Shown here piece by piece: positions 26,107 to 33,318 of a stretch of DNA of 64,000 nt (positions are counted from its first letter, which is position 1; each line of letters begins with the position of its first letter). The notes beneath the pieces were generated by a model. It was given only the letters and a program-made list of their open reading frames with translations, did no database searches and was not told where the DNA came from. The position numbers and the translations under genes are program-made. The stretch comes from Sinomonas mesophila. GTDB lineage: Bacteria; Actinomycetota; Actinomycetes; Actinomycetales; Micrococcaceae. The stretch lies in NCBI RefSeq assembly GCF_001999765.1, contig NZ_KV908325.1, positions 124,256 through 188,255 of the forward strand, given 5' to 3'.

Positions 26107-26787
26107 TCAGGTCCGGACCGCGCCGACCACGTGCCACGCGGGCCCGCGGTGCAGAATGACCGGCTCGAGGCCGTGGGCGCGCACGACGGCGAGCATCGCC
26201 TCGGGCGGGTGGACGAAGCCGCGGTAGCTGCGGCCCAGGAGCTTCAGGATCAGGTTGCCGAGGCCGACCATCGCCCGCGTGGGCGGGTTCCGCGGCGGGT
26301 GGCTGAACACGAGGGCCCGCCGCGCGTGGTCGGCGGCGGCGCCGAGGAGCGCCTCGTAGTCCGGGTAGCAGCACACGACGCGGTGGAGGACGACGGCGTC
26401 GGCCGGCTCGACGGCGTCGGGCGCCGCCGCGAGATCCACGCCGAGGCGCCGCCGGACGCGGCCGACGAGGCCCGCCCGCTCGATGAGGCGGGCGGCGTCC
26501 GCCTCGTAGGCGCGGGAGAGCTCGAGGTTCGTGGCGGTCGCCGCGCCGCGGGCGAGGAGCTCGAGCTGGATCTCGCCCGCTCCGCCGCCGACCTCGAGGA
26601 CGCTCGCGCCCGCGAGGCCGCCCGGCAGGTCCTCGAGGAAGCCGACGAGGCGCCGCTCGACGCCCGTGAGTCCCCGCCGCTCATACCTGCGCGAGACGCT
26701 GCGCGAGAAGCGGGAGGTGAAGATGGCGTTGTAGCGGTCGGGGTCGGAGTCGTCGGGGGGGTCCTGGGGTCCGCAGCAGCCGGCCAT
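26107..26787 (-). CDS. Class I SAM-dependent methyltransferase (copy 2 of 2)
   Basis: 226 residues, alignable with the neighbouring methyltransferase over the whole length and around two-thirds identical by eye. SAM motif I is ASVLEVGGGAGEIQLELLAR, then TNLELSRAYEADAARLIE and motif IV VVLHRVVCCYPDYE. The N-terminal Cys pair is kept (MAGCCGPQ). A tandem duplication; divergence is spread evenly, so both copies are probably functional. Transcribed before copy 1 with a 70-base gap, likely one operon. Substrate unknown. Confidence 0.85.
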   Translation of the reverse strand: MAGCCGPQDPPDDSDPDRYNAIFTSRFSRSVSRRYERRGLTGVERRLVGFLEDLPGGLAGASVLEVGGGAGEIQLELLARGAATATNLELSRAYEADAARLIERAGLVGRVRRRLGVDLAAAPDAVEPADAVVLHRVVCCYPDYEALLGAAADHARRALVFSHPPRNPPTRAMVGLGNLILKLLGRSYRGFVHPPEAMLAVVRAHGLEPVILHRGPAWHVVGAVRT

Positions 26788-26947
26788 GCCACCAGTATGC
26801 CGGGTTCGCGTTTCGGGGGCGTAGGCGGCGGGCAGATGATACGCCTCCGGCCGCGATCGCGCAGCACCCTTGCCTCATCCGGACCTCGGGTGGATCATCT
26901 GTTCCACCCACCGGCGAGTCACCTGGCTCGAGGGGCGAGGAGGGACC

Positions 26948-27115
26948 ATGAACGGCTACAGCCTGTTTGGCCACGCGGTCGCGGCCGTCGGGGTCCTGCT
27001 GGGCTTCCTGCTCAGCCAGCGATGGCCGCTGAACCGCCCCGTGCCCTGGAAGCCGCTCGCCCTCCTGCTGGGGACCACGACCGGGCTCATCCTCCTGGGC
27101 GGCGCCGTCATCTGA
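26948..27115 (+). CDS. Small two-helix membrane protein (55 aa)
   Basis: 55 residues, two hydrophobic segments (about 7-24 and 37-54) separated by a short basic loop (SQRWPLNRPVPWKP). GAGGAGGGACC before the ATG is an excellent ribosome site, which supports a real gene despite its size. No family is recognised. It converges with the initiator tRNA gene, with a shared hairpin between. Confidence 0.65.
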   Translation: MNGYSLFGHAVAAVGVLLGFLLSQRWPLNRPVPWKPLALLLGTTTGLILLGGAVI

Positions 27116-27149
27116 GCCGGACGCCTCCCTGAATGCGGGCAAAGAGATA

Positions 27150-27186
27150 GCCCCGGGACCGGTGGAGAACCACTCGATCCCGGGGC
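27150..27186. terminator. Bidirectional terminator after the tRNA
   Basis: GCCCCGGGA and TCCCGGGGC arms (9 bp) with a 19-base loop. On the minus strand it directly follows the encoded CCA of the tRNA and is followed by TATCTCTTT; on the plus strand it follows the small membrane protein and CTTT comes next. Confidence 0.75.
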
Positions 27187-27189
27187 CTT

Positions 27190-27266
27190 TGGTTGCGGGG
27201 ACAGGATTTGAACCTGCGACCTCTGGGTTATGAGCCCAGCGAGCTACCGAACTGCTCCACCCCGCG
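27190..27266 (-). tRNA. Initiator tRNA-fMet (CAU anticodon), CCA encoded
   Basis: 77 bases including an encoded CCA. Acceptor CGCGGGG pairs with CCCCGCA, leaving the C1-A72 mismatch of initiator tRNAs. The anticodon stem CTGGG/CCCAG gives the three G-C pairs needed for P-site entry; loop CTCATAA contains CAT. D-arm GAGCAGTTCGGTAGCTC and T-loop TTCAAAT are in place. This is the tRNA that starts translation, so a high-expression gene; a hairpin terminator follows. Confidence 0.95.
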
Positions 27267-27481
27267 GCGCTTGATCAACGATACACGGTCGGAGCTCCCG
27301 ACGCCAATCAGCCTCAAATCCCGTCAAACAGTGCCATCGGGACTCGTCTGGTCTGGCGGTTGGTCCTCCACAGGTACGCAGGACGGCGTGTCCTCCACAT
27401 GGCGCCTCCGCCGCCTGCCGCTGTGGGCCCGTCGCCGGAAGGCTGGGCGAGGGACACGTTGGCCGACGGAAGGACGAACCG

Positions 27482-27904
27482 ATGGACCACTGCGCGACGA
27501 GCCCGGGCACCGTGGAGTCGCTCGAGGCCGAGCTGCGGGAGCTCTCTCACCTGATGATGGCGCCGAGGTCGGGGGAGTGCCTGCCGTGCTACCTCCTGCG
27601 GATCGTCGGCGACGGCTGCCGGGGCCATACCGTCACGGACCACTGGCGCCGTATGGCGGCGCCGAACGCCGTGAGGCTCCGCCGGATGCTCTCGGATCTG
27701 GGCGCGTGCTGCTGCGAGTGCCAGGTGTTCGCCTGGGTCTACGACATTCGTCCCGCCTTCAAGGAGCTTTTTGTTGCGGCCGCGCGTCGCGGCGATCTCG
27801 AACCTCCCCACTGCCGAGGCGTGCGCCCCGGCAGTGTCCAGCCGTGCATCTACTGGGAGCGCAAGCTGTTCTGCGAGTCTCACCAGCCCAAGGGGTGCTG
27901 GTGA
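27482..27904 (+). CDS. DUF2695-like cysteine-rich protein
   Basis: 140 residues with ten cysteines. Two Cys clusters stand out: CLPCYLLRIVGDGC (N-terminal half) and DLGACCCECQVFAWVYDIRP, the latter close to the DUF2695 pattern (helix, then C-D-C-E-V). The last 35 residues hold three more Cys (HCRG, QPCIYW and LFCESH). Spacing could suit a metal or disulfides. GGAAGGACG precedes the ATG. Function unknown; it stands alone and ends at a strong terminator hairpin. Confidence 0.65.
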   Translation: MDHCATSPGTVESLEAELRELSHLMMAPRSGECLPCYLLRIVGDGCRGHTVTDHWRRMAAPNAVRLRRMLSDLGACCCECQVFAWVYDIRPAFKELFVAAARRGDLEPPHCRGVRPGSVQPCIYWERKLFCESHQPKGCW

Positions 27905-27910
27905 GAGGCG

Positions 27911-27948
27911 GACGGCGGGCCGGAACCCGTTGGTTCCGGCCCGCCGTC
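27911..27948. terminator. Strong hairpin terminator after the DUF2695-like gene
   Basis: Perfect 17-bp arms (GACGGCGGGCCGGAACC and its complement) with a CGTT loop, seven bases after the stop. It lies between convergent genes and can stop both transcripts; the following bases are GTGCG, without a T-tract. Confidence 0.8.
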
Positions 27949-27992
27949 GTGCGTGGTGCACGCCAGGCAAGCAGCCTCGGCCGAGATGGGCG

Positions 27993-29435
27993 TCAGCCGA
28001 GGTGGTCGACGAGCTGCCCCGCGATGCCGTTGTAGCTGCCCGGGGTCAGGGCGAGGAGGCGCGCCTCCGCTTCGGCGGAGAGGCCGAGCCCCGAGACGAA
28101 CTCCTTCATGCGGGCCGCGTCCACGCGGTGGCCGCGGGTGAGGTCCTTGAGGCGCTCGTAGGGGTTGTCCATGCCCGGCACGCCCGCGATCGCCTCGGCG
28201 CGCATGACCATCTGGATCGCCTCGGCGAGGACCTCCCAGTTCTCGTCGAGGTCGGCGGCGAGCACGTCCTCGGCGACGTCGAGCCGCTCGAGGCCCTTCG
28301 CGACGTTGGAGATGGCCAGGAGCGAGTGGCCGAAGGCGACGCCGATGTTGCGCTGGCTCGAGGAGTCCGTGAGATCGCGCTGCCAGCGCGAGGTCACGAG
28401 CGTCGCGCCGAGGGTGTCGAGCAGGGCCGCCGAGATTTCGAGGTTGGCCTCGGCGTTCTCGAAGCGGATCGGGTTGACCTTGTGCGGCATGGTCGAGGAG
28501 CCGGTGGCGCCCGCGACGGGGATCTGCGCGAAGTAGCCGATCGAGATGTAGCTCCAGATGTCCGTGCACACGTTGTGCAGGATCCGGTTGAAGCGGGCGA
28601 TGTCGGCATACAGCTCGGCCTGCCAGTCGTGGCTCTCGATCTGGGTGGTCAGCGGGTTCCACGTGAGGCCGAGGCCCTCGACGAAGGTCTTGGAGACCTC
28701 CTGCCAGTCCGCCGTGGGGACCGAGGCGTAGTGGGCGGCGTAGGTGCCGGTCGCGCCGTTGATCTTGCCGAGGTACTCGGTGCGCGTGATCCGGTCGAGC
28801 TGGCGGCCGAGGCGGTGGGCGATGACCGCGAGCTCCTTGCCGAGGGAGGTCGGGGTGGCGGGCTGGCCGTGGGTGCGGGAGAGCATCGGCACGTCCTTGT
28901 TGGCGCGGGCCATCTCCGCGACCTGCTCCACGAGCGAGCGGGCCGCCGGCAGCCACACGTCCTCGACGGCGCCCTTGACCCCGAGCGCGTACGAGAGGTT
29001 GTTGATGTCCTCGGACGTGCAGCCGAAGTGCACCATCGCGGTGAGGCTGGCAATGCCGAGGGACTCGAGGCGGCGGCCGATGTAGTACTCGACGGCCTTG
29101 ACGTCGTGGACCGTGACGGCCTCGATGTCCGCAAGTTCCTTTACCGAGGCGGCGTCGAACTCCGTGACGACCTTCCGCAGGCCCTCCTCTTGCTCCGCCG
29201 TGAGCGGCCCGGCGCCCGGCAGGACGCTGTTGCGGGTCAGATGGATGAGCCACTCGACCTCGACGGCGACGCGGTCCCGGTTGAGCGCCGCCTCGGACAG
29301 GTAGTCGACGAGGGGAGCGGTCGCGGCCTGGTAGCGGCCGTCGAGCGGGCCGAGGGCGATGTGCTGCCCGGTGGCCGCGCCGGCGGCGGCGAGGGACAGA
29401 CGTCCGGAGGGGGTGCGCGAAGGGGAGTCAGCCAT
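27993..29435 (-). CDS. purB: Adenylosuccinate lyase
   Basis: 480 residues of the fumarase/aspartase superfamily. Catalyses two steps of purine synthesis (SAICAR to AICAR, adenylosuccinate to AMP). Signature GSSTMPHKVNPIRFE, catalytic His region in MLSRTHGQPATPTS, and substrate site HFGCTSEDINNL. The homotetramer takes active-site residues from three subunits. GGAGG lies just before the ATG at 29435; an in-frame ATG nine bases upstream is possible. Isolated from other pur genes. Two copies of a CAGCCGAG-type repeat lie across and after its stop. Confidence 0.95.
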   Translation of the reverse strand: MADSPSRTPSGRLSLAAAGAATGQHIALGPLDGRYQAATAPLVDYLSEAALNRDRVAVEVEWLIHLTRNSVLPGAGPLTAEQEEGLRKVVTEFDAASVKELADIEAVTVHDVKAVEYYIGRRLESLGIASLTAMVHFGCTSEDINNLSYALGVKGAVEDVWLPAARSLVEQVAEMARANKDVPMLSRTHGQPATPTSLGKELAVIAHRLGRQLDRITRTEYLGKINGATGTYAAHYASVPTADWQEVSKTFVEGLGLTWNPLTTQIESHDWQAELYADIARFNRILHNVCTDIWSYISIGYFAQIPVAGATGSSTMPHKVNPIRFENAEANLEISAALLDTLGATLVTSRWQRDLTDSSSQRNIGVAFGHSLLAISNVAKGLERLDVAEDVLAADLDENWEVLAEAIQMVMRAEAIAGVPGMDNPYERLKDLTRGHRVDAARMKEFVSGLGLSAEAEARLLALTPGSYNGIAGQLVDHLG

Positions 29436-29614
29436 GGCCTCCATTCTTCCATGAGCCCTCAGGGCGGCCTTCCACGGGCCTGTCATTCTCCCTCCACAGG
29501 CGCCCTTGGGCCGGGTTGTCCACATACGACGGCGACGGCCGCGGTGGGTGCTCGAGGCGCCCCTAGCGTGGTGGCAGGCGGGGCGGAGGACCCCGCTTCA
29601 GGGGGGAGAACACC

Positions 29615-30085
29615 ATGGACGGCAGCTCTTCGAGCTTGGATGATCCGAGGCCGCGCTGCGGGCATGACGAGACCGCGCTCCGCGTTGCGGCAACCGAAGT
29701 TTCGGCAGCGGGCGAGGACGTCGAGCGGGCCAAGAGGGCCATCGCCCGGGCCAATGGTGTCCCCTGGTCCGGTCCCGCGGCGGCTGCCTTTCGGCGCTCG
29801 ACCCTCGCCCTGACGCTCCAGCTCGGCCTTCTCGCAGGCGGTCTTGCCGGCCTCGCCATCACGTTGTCGAACATGCAGGCTGAGACCTCGGCCTGCCCTG
29901 GCGCCGCGGCAGGGGCGCCGACGCTGCCTCTCTTCCGCGACCCGACGACGCCGCTGGTGCCCGGCCGGAGCACCCCGCTGTTGCCCTTGGCCTCGCAGGC
30001 GCCGATCTTTGCGCGGATCGCCCCCACGCCGGTCCCCACAGGGCCCTCTGGGGCACCGCCCGCATCATGGGAGGCGTGCCGGTGA
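29615..30085 (+). CDS. WXG100-like small protein with a membrane segment
   Basis: 156 residues. Residues 20-60 are helical with GVPWSGPAAAAFRRS, a W-x-G turn between helices as in WXG100/ESX proteins. One strongly hydrophobic segment follows (LQLGLLAGGLAGLAITLSN, ~70-88), then a Pro/Thr-rich, probably disordered tail of 65 residues with a single Cys-Pro. GGGGGGAGAACACC precedes the ATG. Its stop overlaps the start of the hydrolase gene by four bases (GTGA), so the two are one unit. No homologue is named; a type VII secretion link is inference. Confidence 0.6.
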   Translation: MDGSSSSLDDPRPRCGHDETALRVAATEVSAAGEDVERAKRAIARANGVPWSGPAAAAFRRSTLALTLQLGLLAGGLAGLAITLSNMQAETSACPGAAAGAPTLPLFRDPTTPLVPGRSTPLLPLASQAPIFARIAPTPVPTGPSGAPPASWEACR

Positions 30086-31449
30086 GAGCCGCCGGTGCAG
30101 ACGATGATTGGCGGAAGGAGCGTGACCCTTCGACGTTCATCGTGACGGGAGGCGCGGCCTTCGCGGTCAACACCGAGGCCCTGGACGCTGCCACGGGCGA
30201 GCTCGAAGCCGCGGCGAGGGACATCGAGTCCACCCGGGCACGGCTCGAGTCGGCGCGGCGGGCCGTGTGGCGTGGAGCCTGCGCGGCCTCGACGGCGGCC
30301 GCCCGCTTCGACCTGGATGCAGCGGGCCTCGTGGGCGAGGCCGCCCGAGCTGGACGTGAGGCCAGCAAGATCGCACAGGCCACGGCCGGGGCCCGCGAGG
30401 CCTACGAAGCGGAAGAGACCTGGCGCGCTACCGCAACTGCAGGGCTGCAGCTCGCAGGGCTGGGGGTGCTCAACGGCCTGCCCGTGCTTCTCGCTTCGTC
30501 CCCGCAGGCATGGGCCTTGTTCCTTCGGGGCAACCCGGCCAGGGACGTGTCGAGGGCGGTCCGTGACGCGGGCGACGCGCTGGGGCTCATCGCGGGATCG
30601 GCCACTGACCGAGTGAGTGTCGTGCGGAGCTCGGTCCGGCCAGGAGCGGCAAACCCTGCGACCTTCTCCTACGCCGGCGAGAGCCTGCGCCAGGCCCAGG
30701 GGACCGCACCCCTCGAGGATGGCACGAGGGTTCCGCCTTCGTCGGTCATCGTCGAGCGTGTCCCGCGGCCGGACGGATCCACGGCCGTCATGCTCACCGT
30801 GCCCGGAACCCAGTCGTGGGACCCGGATGACACGTCAGGGAATGTCTTCGACTCGGAGGGGAACCTGGACGCGCTCGCGGGCGCCGACAGCCACGCGCGG
30901 CAGCTGATTGAACGTGCGCTCGCGGACCAGGAGCTCGGCGAGGATGACGTCGTCATCGTCAACGCCCACAGCCAGGGCGCCCTGCACCTCTTTGGGCTCC
31001 TCGAGGACGAAGGATTCCGCGCCCGCTATCCGATCGTGGCCGTGACGGTCCTGGGCGGCGCACCGCGGCAGTTCGACGTGCCCGACGACATCGCGGTGCT
31101 CCATATCTCCAACGTCGACGACGTCCTGCCCTCGATCTCGGCGGACGTCCCCGCGCCGCGGCCCAACATCGTCGACGTCGTGACGCCCGCACATGCAGAC
31201 CGCGAACCCTGGCAGCCCATCCCCGAGACGGTCGTCAAGGCCCACGCCATCGACCGGTACGCCATCGACGCCAACGCCTTGGACCGCTCGACCGATCCGT
31301 CAGTCATCGCCTACGCAGCAGGCCTTGGAGTCTTCCTCGGCGGCGCCGCGGCGGGGCCGCGGGAGCGATACGTCTACACGGCCTCGGACACCACCACGAA
31401 GCCGCGGGCGCGAGAGCGCCAAGGCCTGGACGCCAATGGGCTCCGCTGA
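30082..31449 (+). CDS. WXG-like N-terminus fused to an alpha/beta hydrolase
   Basis: 455 residues. Residues ~20-110 are an Ala/Glu/Arg-rich helical region with AVWRGACAASTAAARFDLDA, like a WXG100 turn (W-R-G). From ~185 on it is an alpha/beta hydrolase: oxyanion strand AVMLTVPGTQSWDPD, nucleophile elbow NAHSQGALH (A-H-S-Q-G in place of G-x-S-x-G), and a possible acid in ISNVDDVLPS and His in VVKAHAIDRY. The GTG start at 30082 is chosen because GGGAGG is seven bases before it and the start overlaps the previous stop; an ATG 15 bases upstream is weaker. Possibly a secreted lipase/esterase-like effector. Confidence 0.65.
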   Translation: MRAAGADDDWRKERDPSTFIVTGGAAFAVNTEALDAATGELEAAARDIESTRARLESARRAVWRGACAASTAAARFDLDAAGLVGEAARAGREASKIAQATAGAREAYEAEETWRATATAGLQLAGLGVLNGLPVLLASSPQAWALFLRGNPARDVSRAVRDAGDALGLIAGSATDRVSVVRSSVRPGAANPATFSYAGESLRQAQGTAPLEDGTRVPPSSVIVERVPRPDGSTAVMLTVPGTQSWDPDDTSGNVFDSEGNLDALAGADSHARQLIERALADQELGEDDVVIVNAHSQGALHLFGLLEDEGFRARYPIVAVTVLGGAPRQFDVPDDIAVLHISNVDDVLPSISADVPAPRPNIVDVVTPAHADREPWQPIPETVVKAHAIDRYAIDANALDRSTDPSVIAYAAGLGVFLGGAAAGPRERYVYTASDTTTKPRARERQGLDANGLR

Positions 31450-31522
31450 TCCAGCCGAGACGGGCGCGTCCAGCCGAGACGGGGCGCGTCCAGCCGAGGC
31501 GGTCGTCGTGCCGGCGGGCTGC
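31450..31522. repeat. Tandem CCAGCCGAGACGGGCGCGT repeats between convergent genes
   Basis: Three copies of a ~19-base unit (CCAGCCGAGACGGGCGCGT) fill the 73-base gap after the hydrolase stop. Related copies with the word CCGAGATGGGCGTCAGCCGA lie around the purB stop at about 27973-28001. The word is therefore repeated at two loci. Confidence 0.7.
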
Positions 31523-31948
31523 CTAGCGGTCCGCGCCGGCGATCTTGCCCGCGAGGGCGGCGACGATCGAGGTGATGAGAGCTCCCAGGATGGCTGTCCA
31601 GAAGAAGGAGTCGATGGTCAGCTGCACTGGCGTGTAGGTCGAGAGCCAGGCCGTGAGGGCGAGCATGGCCGCGTTGATCACAAGGGCGAACAGCCCGAGC
31701 GTGAGGCACGTGATCGGGAGCGAGAGGAGGGAGACGATCGGCCGGATGAGGGCGTTGACGAGGCCGAAGATGATCCCGACGAACAGATAGGCAAGGACAG
31801 TCCCCACCGTCCCGCTCGCATCGCCCGCACCGGCCTCCGCGGCCGCCTGGGTGGTTGCAGTGGAGGTGATATCCATGCCCGGAAGGAGCCATGCGGCCAC
31901 CCACAGGGCAAGGGCGTTGACGAGGACCCGGAGCAGGAACTGCTTCAT
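31523..31948 (-). CDS. Phage holin-family (superfamily IV) membrane protein
   Basis: 141 residues with four membrane helices (about 5-25, 47-70, 72-98 and 108-138). It matches the widespread four-TMS family often annotated mycobacterial phage holin superfamily IV / DUF-type (LIRPIVSLLSLPITCLTLGL). No phage lysis genes are near, so a holin role is doubtful; it is more likely a chromosomal membrane protein. ATG at 31948 chosen over an upstream TTG. It diverges from the HisC-type aminotransferase across a short gap with an 18-bp palindrome. Confidence 0.8.
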   Translation of the reverse strand: MKQFLLRVLVNALALWVAAWLLPGMDITSTATTQAAAEAGAGDASGTVGTVLAYLFVGIIFGLVNALIRPIVSLLSLPITCLTLGLFALVINAAMLALTAWLSTYTPVQLTIDSFFWTAILGALITSIVAALAGKIAGADR

Positions 31949-31959
31949 GGGGCCATGCT

Positions 31960-31977
31960 TGCACAGCAAGCTGTGCA
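31960..31977. promoter_or_regulatory. Palindrome between holin-like and aminotransferase genes
   Basis: TGCACAGC-AA-GCTGTGCA, perfect 8-bp arms, 12 bases before one start and 25 before the other. The site could be an operator for a dimeric regulator or form a small hairpin in either transcript. Confidence 0.45.
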
Positions 31978-32002
31978 GCGGCCCGCGGCTACGCTAGACC
32001 CC

Positions 32003-33163
32003 ATGACCTCACCGCTGAACCAGAACGACGGCGCCAACGACGCCGCCGTCGTCCCCGGCCCCGCAGGCGTCACCCCCCGCCCAGTCGTGGACCGGCTCCC
32101 CAAGTACGCGGCCGGGAAGCCCCCGGTGCCCGTCGAGGGGCTCACGAGCTACAAGCTCTCCTCGAACGAGAACCCGCTCCCGCCGATCCCGGGCGTGCTC
32201 GAGGCCATGGCCCGCGAGACCGCCGTCAACCGCTACCCCGACCCGGTCTCGGGCCGGCTGCGCGCGGCGCTCGGTGGCTTCCTCGGCGTGCCGGAGGAGG
32301 ACATCGTGGCCGGCGCCGGGAGCCTCGGCGCGCTGAATCAGCTGCTCGCGGCCTTCGCCGGCCACCGTGAGGACGGGACGCAGGACGAGGTCGTCTACGC
32401 CTGGCGCTCCTTCGAGGCCTACCCGATCTCGGTCGGCCTCGCCGGGGCCAAGAGCATCCAGATCCCGGTCAAGGCCGACGGGCGCCACGACCTCGACGCG
32501 ATGGCGGCCGCCGTCACGGACCGCACTACCGTCGTGCTCCTGTGCACGCCCAACAACCCCACGGGCCCGGCGCTGCGCAGGGACGAGGTCGAGAGGTTCA
32601 TCGCCTCGGTGCCTTCTGGCGTCGTCGTGGTCATCGACGAGGCCTATCAGGAGTTCGTCCGCGACCCTGAGGCCGTGGACGGTCTCGAGATGTACCGGAA
32701 CCACGCCAACGTCGTGGTGCTGCGCACGTTCTCGAAGGCGCACGGCCTCGCCGGCCTCCGCGTGGGCTACTCGATCTCCCAGCCCGGGATCACCCAATAC
32801 CTGCGTGTCGCGGCCGTGCCGTTCGCGGTCTCATCCATCGCGGAGGCGGCTGCCATCGCATCCCTCGCCCACTTCGACGAGGTTGTAGGAAGGGTACAAA
32901 GCCTCGTGGACGAGCGGGACCGCGTCACGGCCGGGCTGCGGGAGCTCGGCTGGGACGTCCCTGACGCGCAGGGCAACTTCGTGTGGCTCGCGCTCGGCGA
33001 CGCGGCGTCCGACTTCGCGGCCCATGCGCAGGCGAAGGCGCTCTCAGTCCGAGCCTTCGGAGCGGAGGGTGTGCGCGTGAGCATCGGCGAGCCCGAGGCC
33101 AACACGCGATTCCTCGAGCTCTGTAGGACATTCACAAAGGTCCCTCAGGGCTTCCTGAGGTAA
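32003..33163 (+). CDS. HisC-type PLP aminotransferase (histidinol-phosphate/aromatic)
   Basis: 386 residues of aminotransferase class I/II, HisC/Pat subgroup. Start pattern SYKLSSNENPLPP, NRYPD near 77-81, DEAYQEFV for the Asp and Tyr that hold PLP, and the Schiff-base Lys245 in RTFSKAHGLAGLRVGY. It transfers amino groups between glutamate and imidazole-acetol phosphate or aromatic keto acids. The SYKLSSNENP and SFEAYP segments are typical of actinobacterial Pat. No his gene is close, so the aromatic role is favoured but unproven. ATG follows TAGACCCC, without a clear ribosome site. Confidence 0.87.
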   Translation: MTSPLNQNDGANDAAVVPGPAGVTPRPVVDRLPKYAAGKPPVPVEGLTSYKLSSNENPLPPIPGVLEAMARETAVNRYPDPVSGRLRAALGGFLGVPEEDIVAGAGSLGALNQLLAAFAGHREDGTQDEVVYAWRSFEAYPISVGLAGAKSIQIPVKADGRHDLDAMAAAVTDRTTVVLLCTPNNPTGPALRRDEVERFIASVPSGVVVVIDEAYQEFVRDPEAVDGLEMYRNHANVVVLRTFSKAHGLAGLRVGYSISQPGITQYLRVAAVPFAVSSIAEAAAIASLAHFDEVVGRVQSLVDERDRVTAGLRELGWDVPDAQGNFVWLALGDAASDFAAHAQAKALSVRAFGAEGVRVSIGEPEANTRFLELCRTFTKVPQGFLR

Positions 33164-33216
33164 TCCACCGCGCGGTGGCCGGGCGCGACTGGGTAGAGTT
33201 GCTGCTGGGCCGCCGC

Positions 33217-33256
33217 TATATTCCGCAAGGGGAATGCATTCCCCGGCGGGAATATA
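33217..33256. promoter_or_regulatory. 40-bp nested palindrome before the 2-oxoacid dehydrogenase operon
   Basis: A perfect inner palindrome GGGGAATGCATTCCCC (33229-33244) lies at the exact centre of outer arms TATATTCC and GGAATATA. Read as half sites it is ATTCC-N6-GGAAT twice, overlapping. It ends 62 bases before the E1-alpha start and is A+T-rich against its surroundings. Very likely a binding site for a regulator of the operon, such as an Lrp/AsnC- or TetR-type protein. Confidence 0.7.
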
Positions 33257-33318
33257 CAAGGCGGAACCCCCTGCCCGGGGCCCCGGGCCGGTGACCCGAC
33301 GGCAGGCGAGGAGGCGGT

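Noticed and set aside
31523-31948. Prophage holin
   Set aside because: No endolysin, capsid or integrase genes around it; the four-TMS family is mostly chromosomal despite the name.
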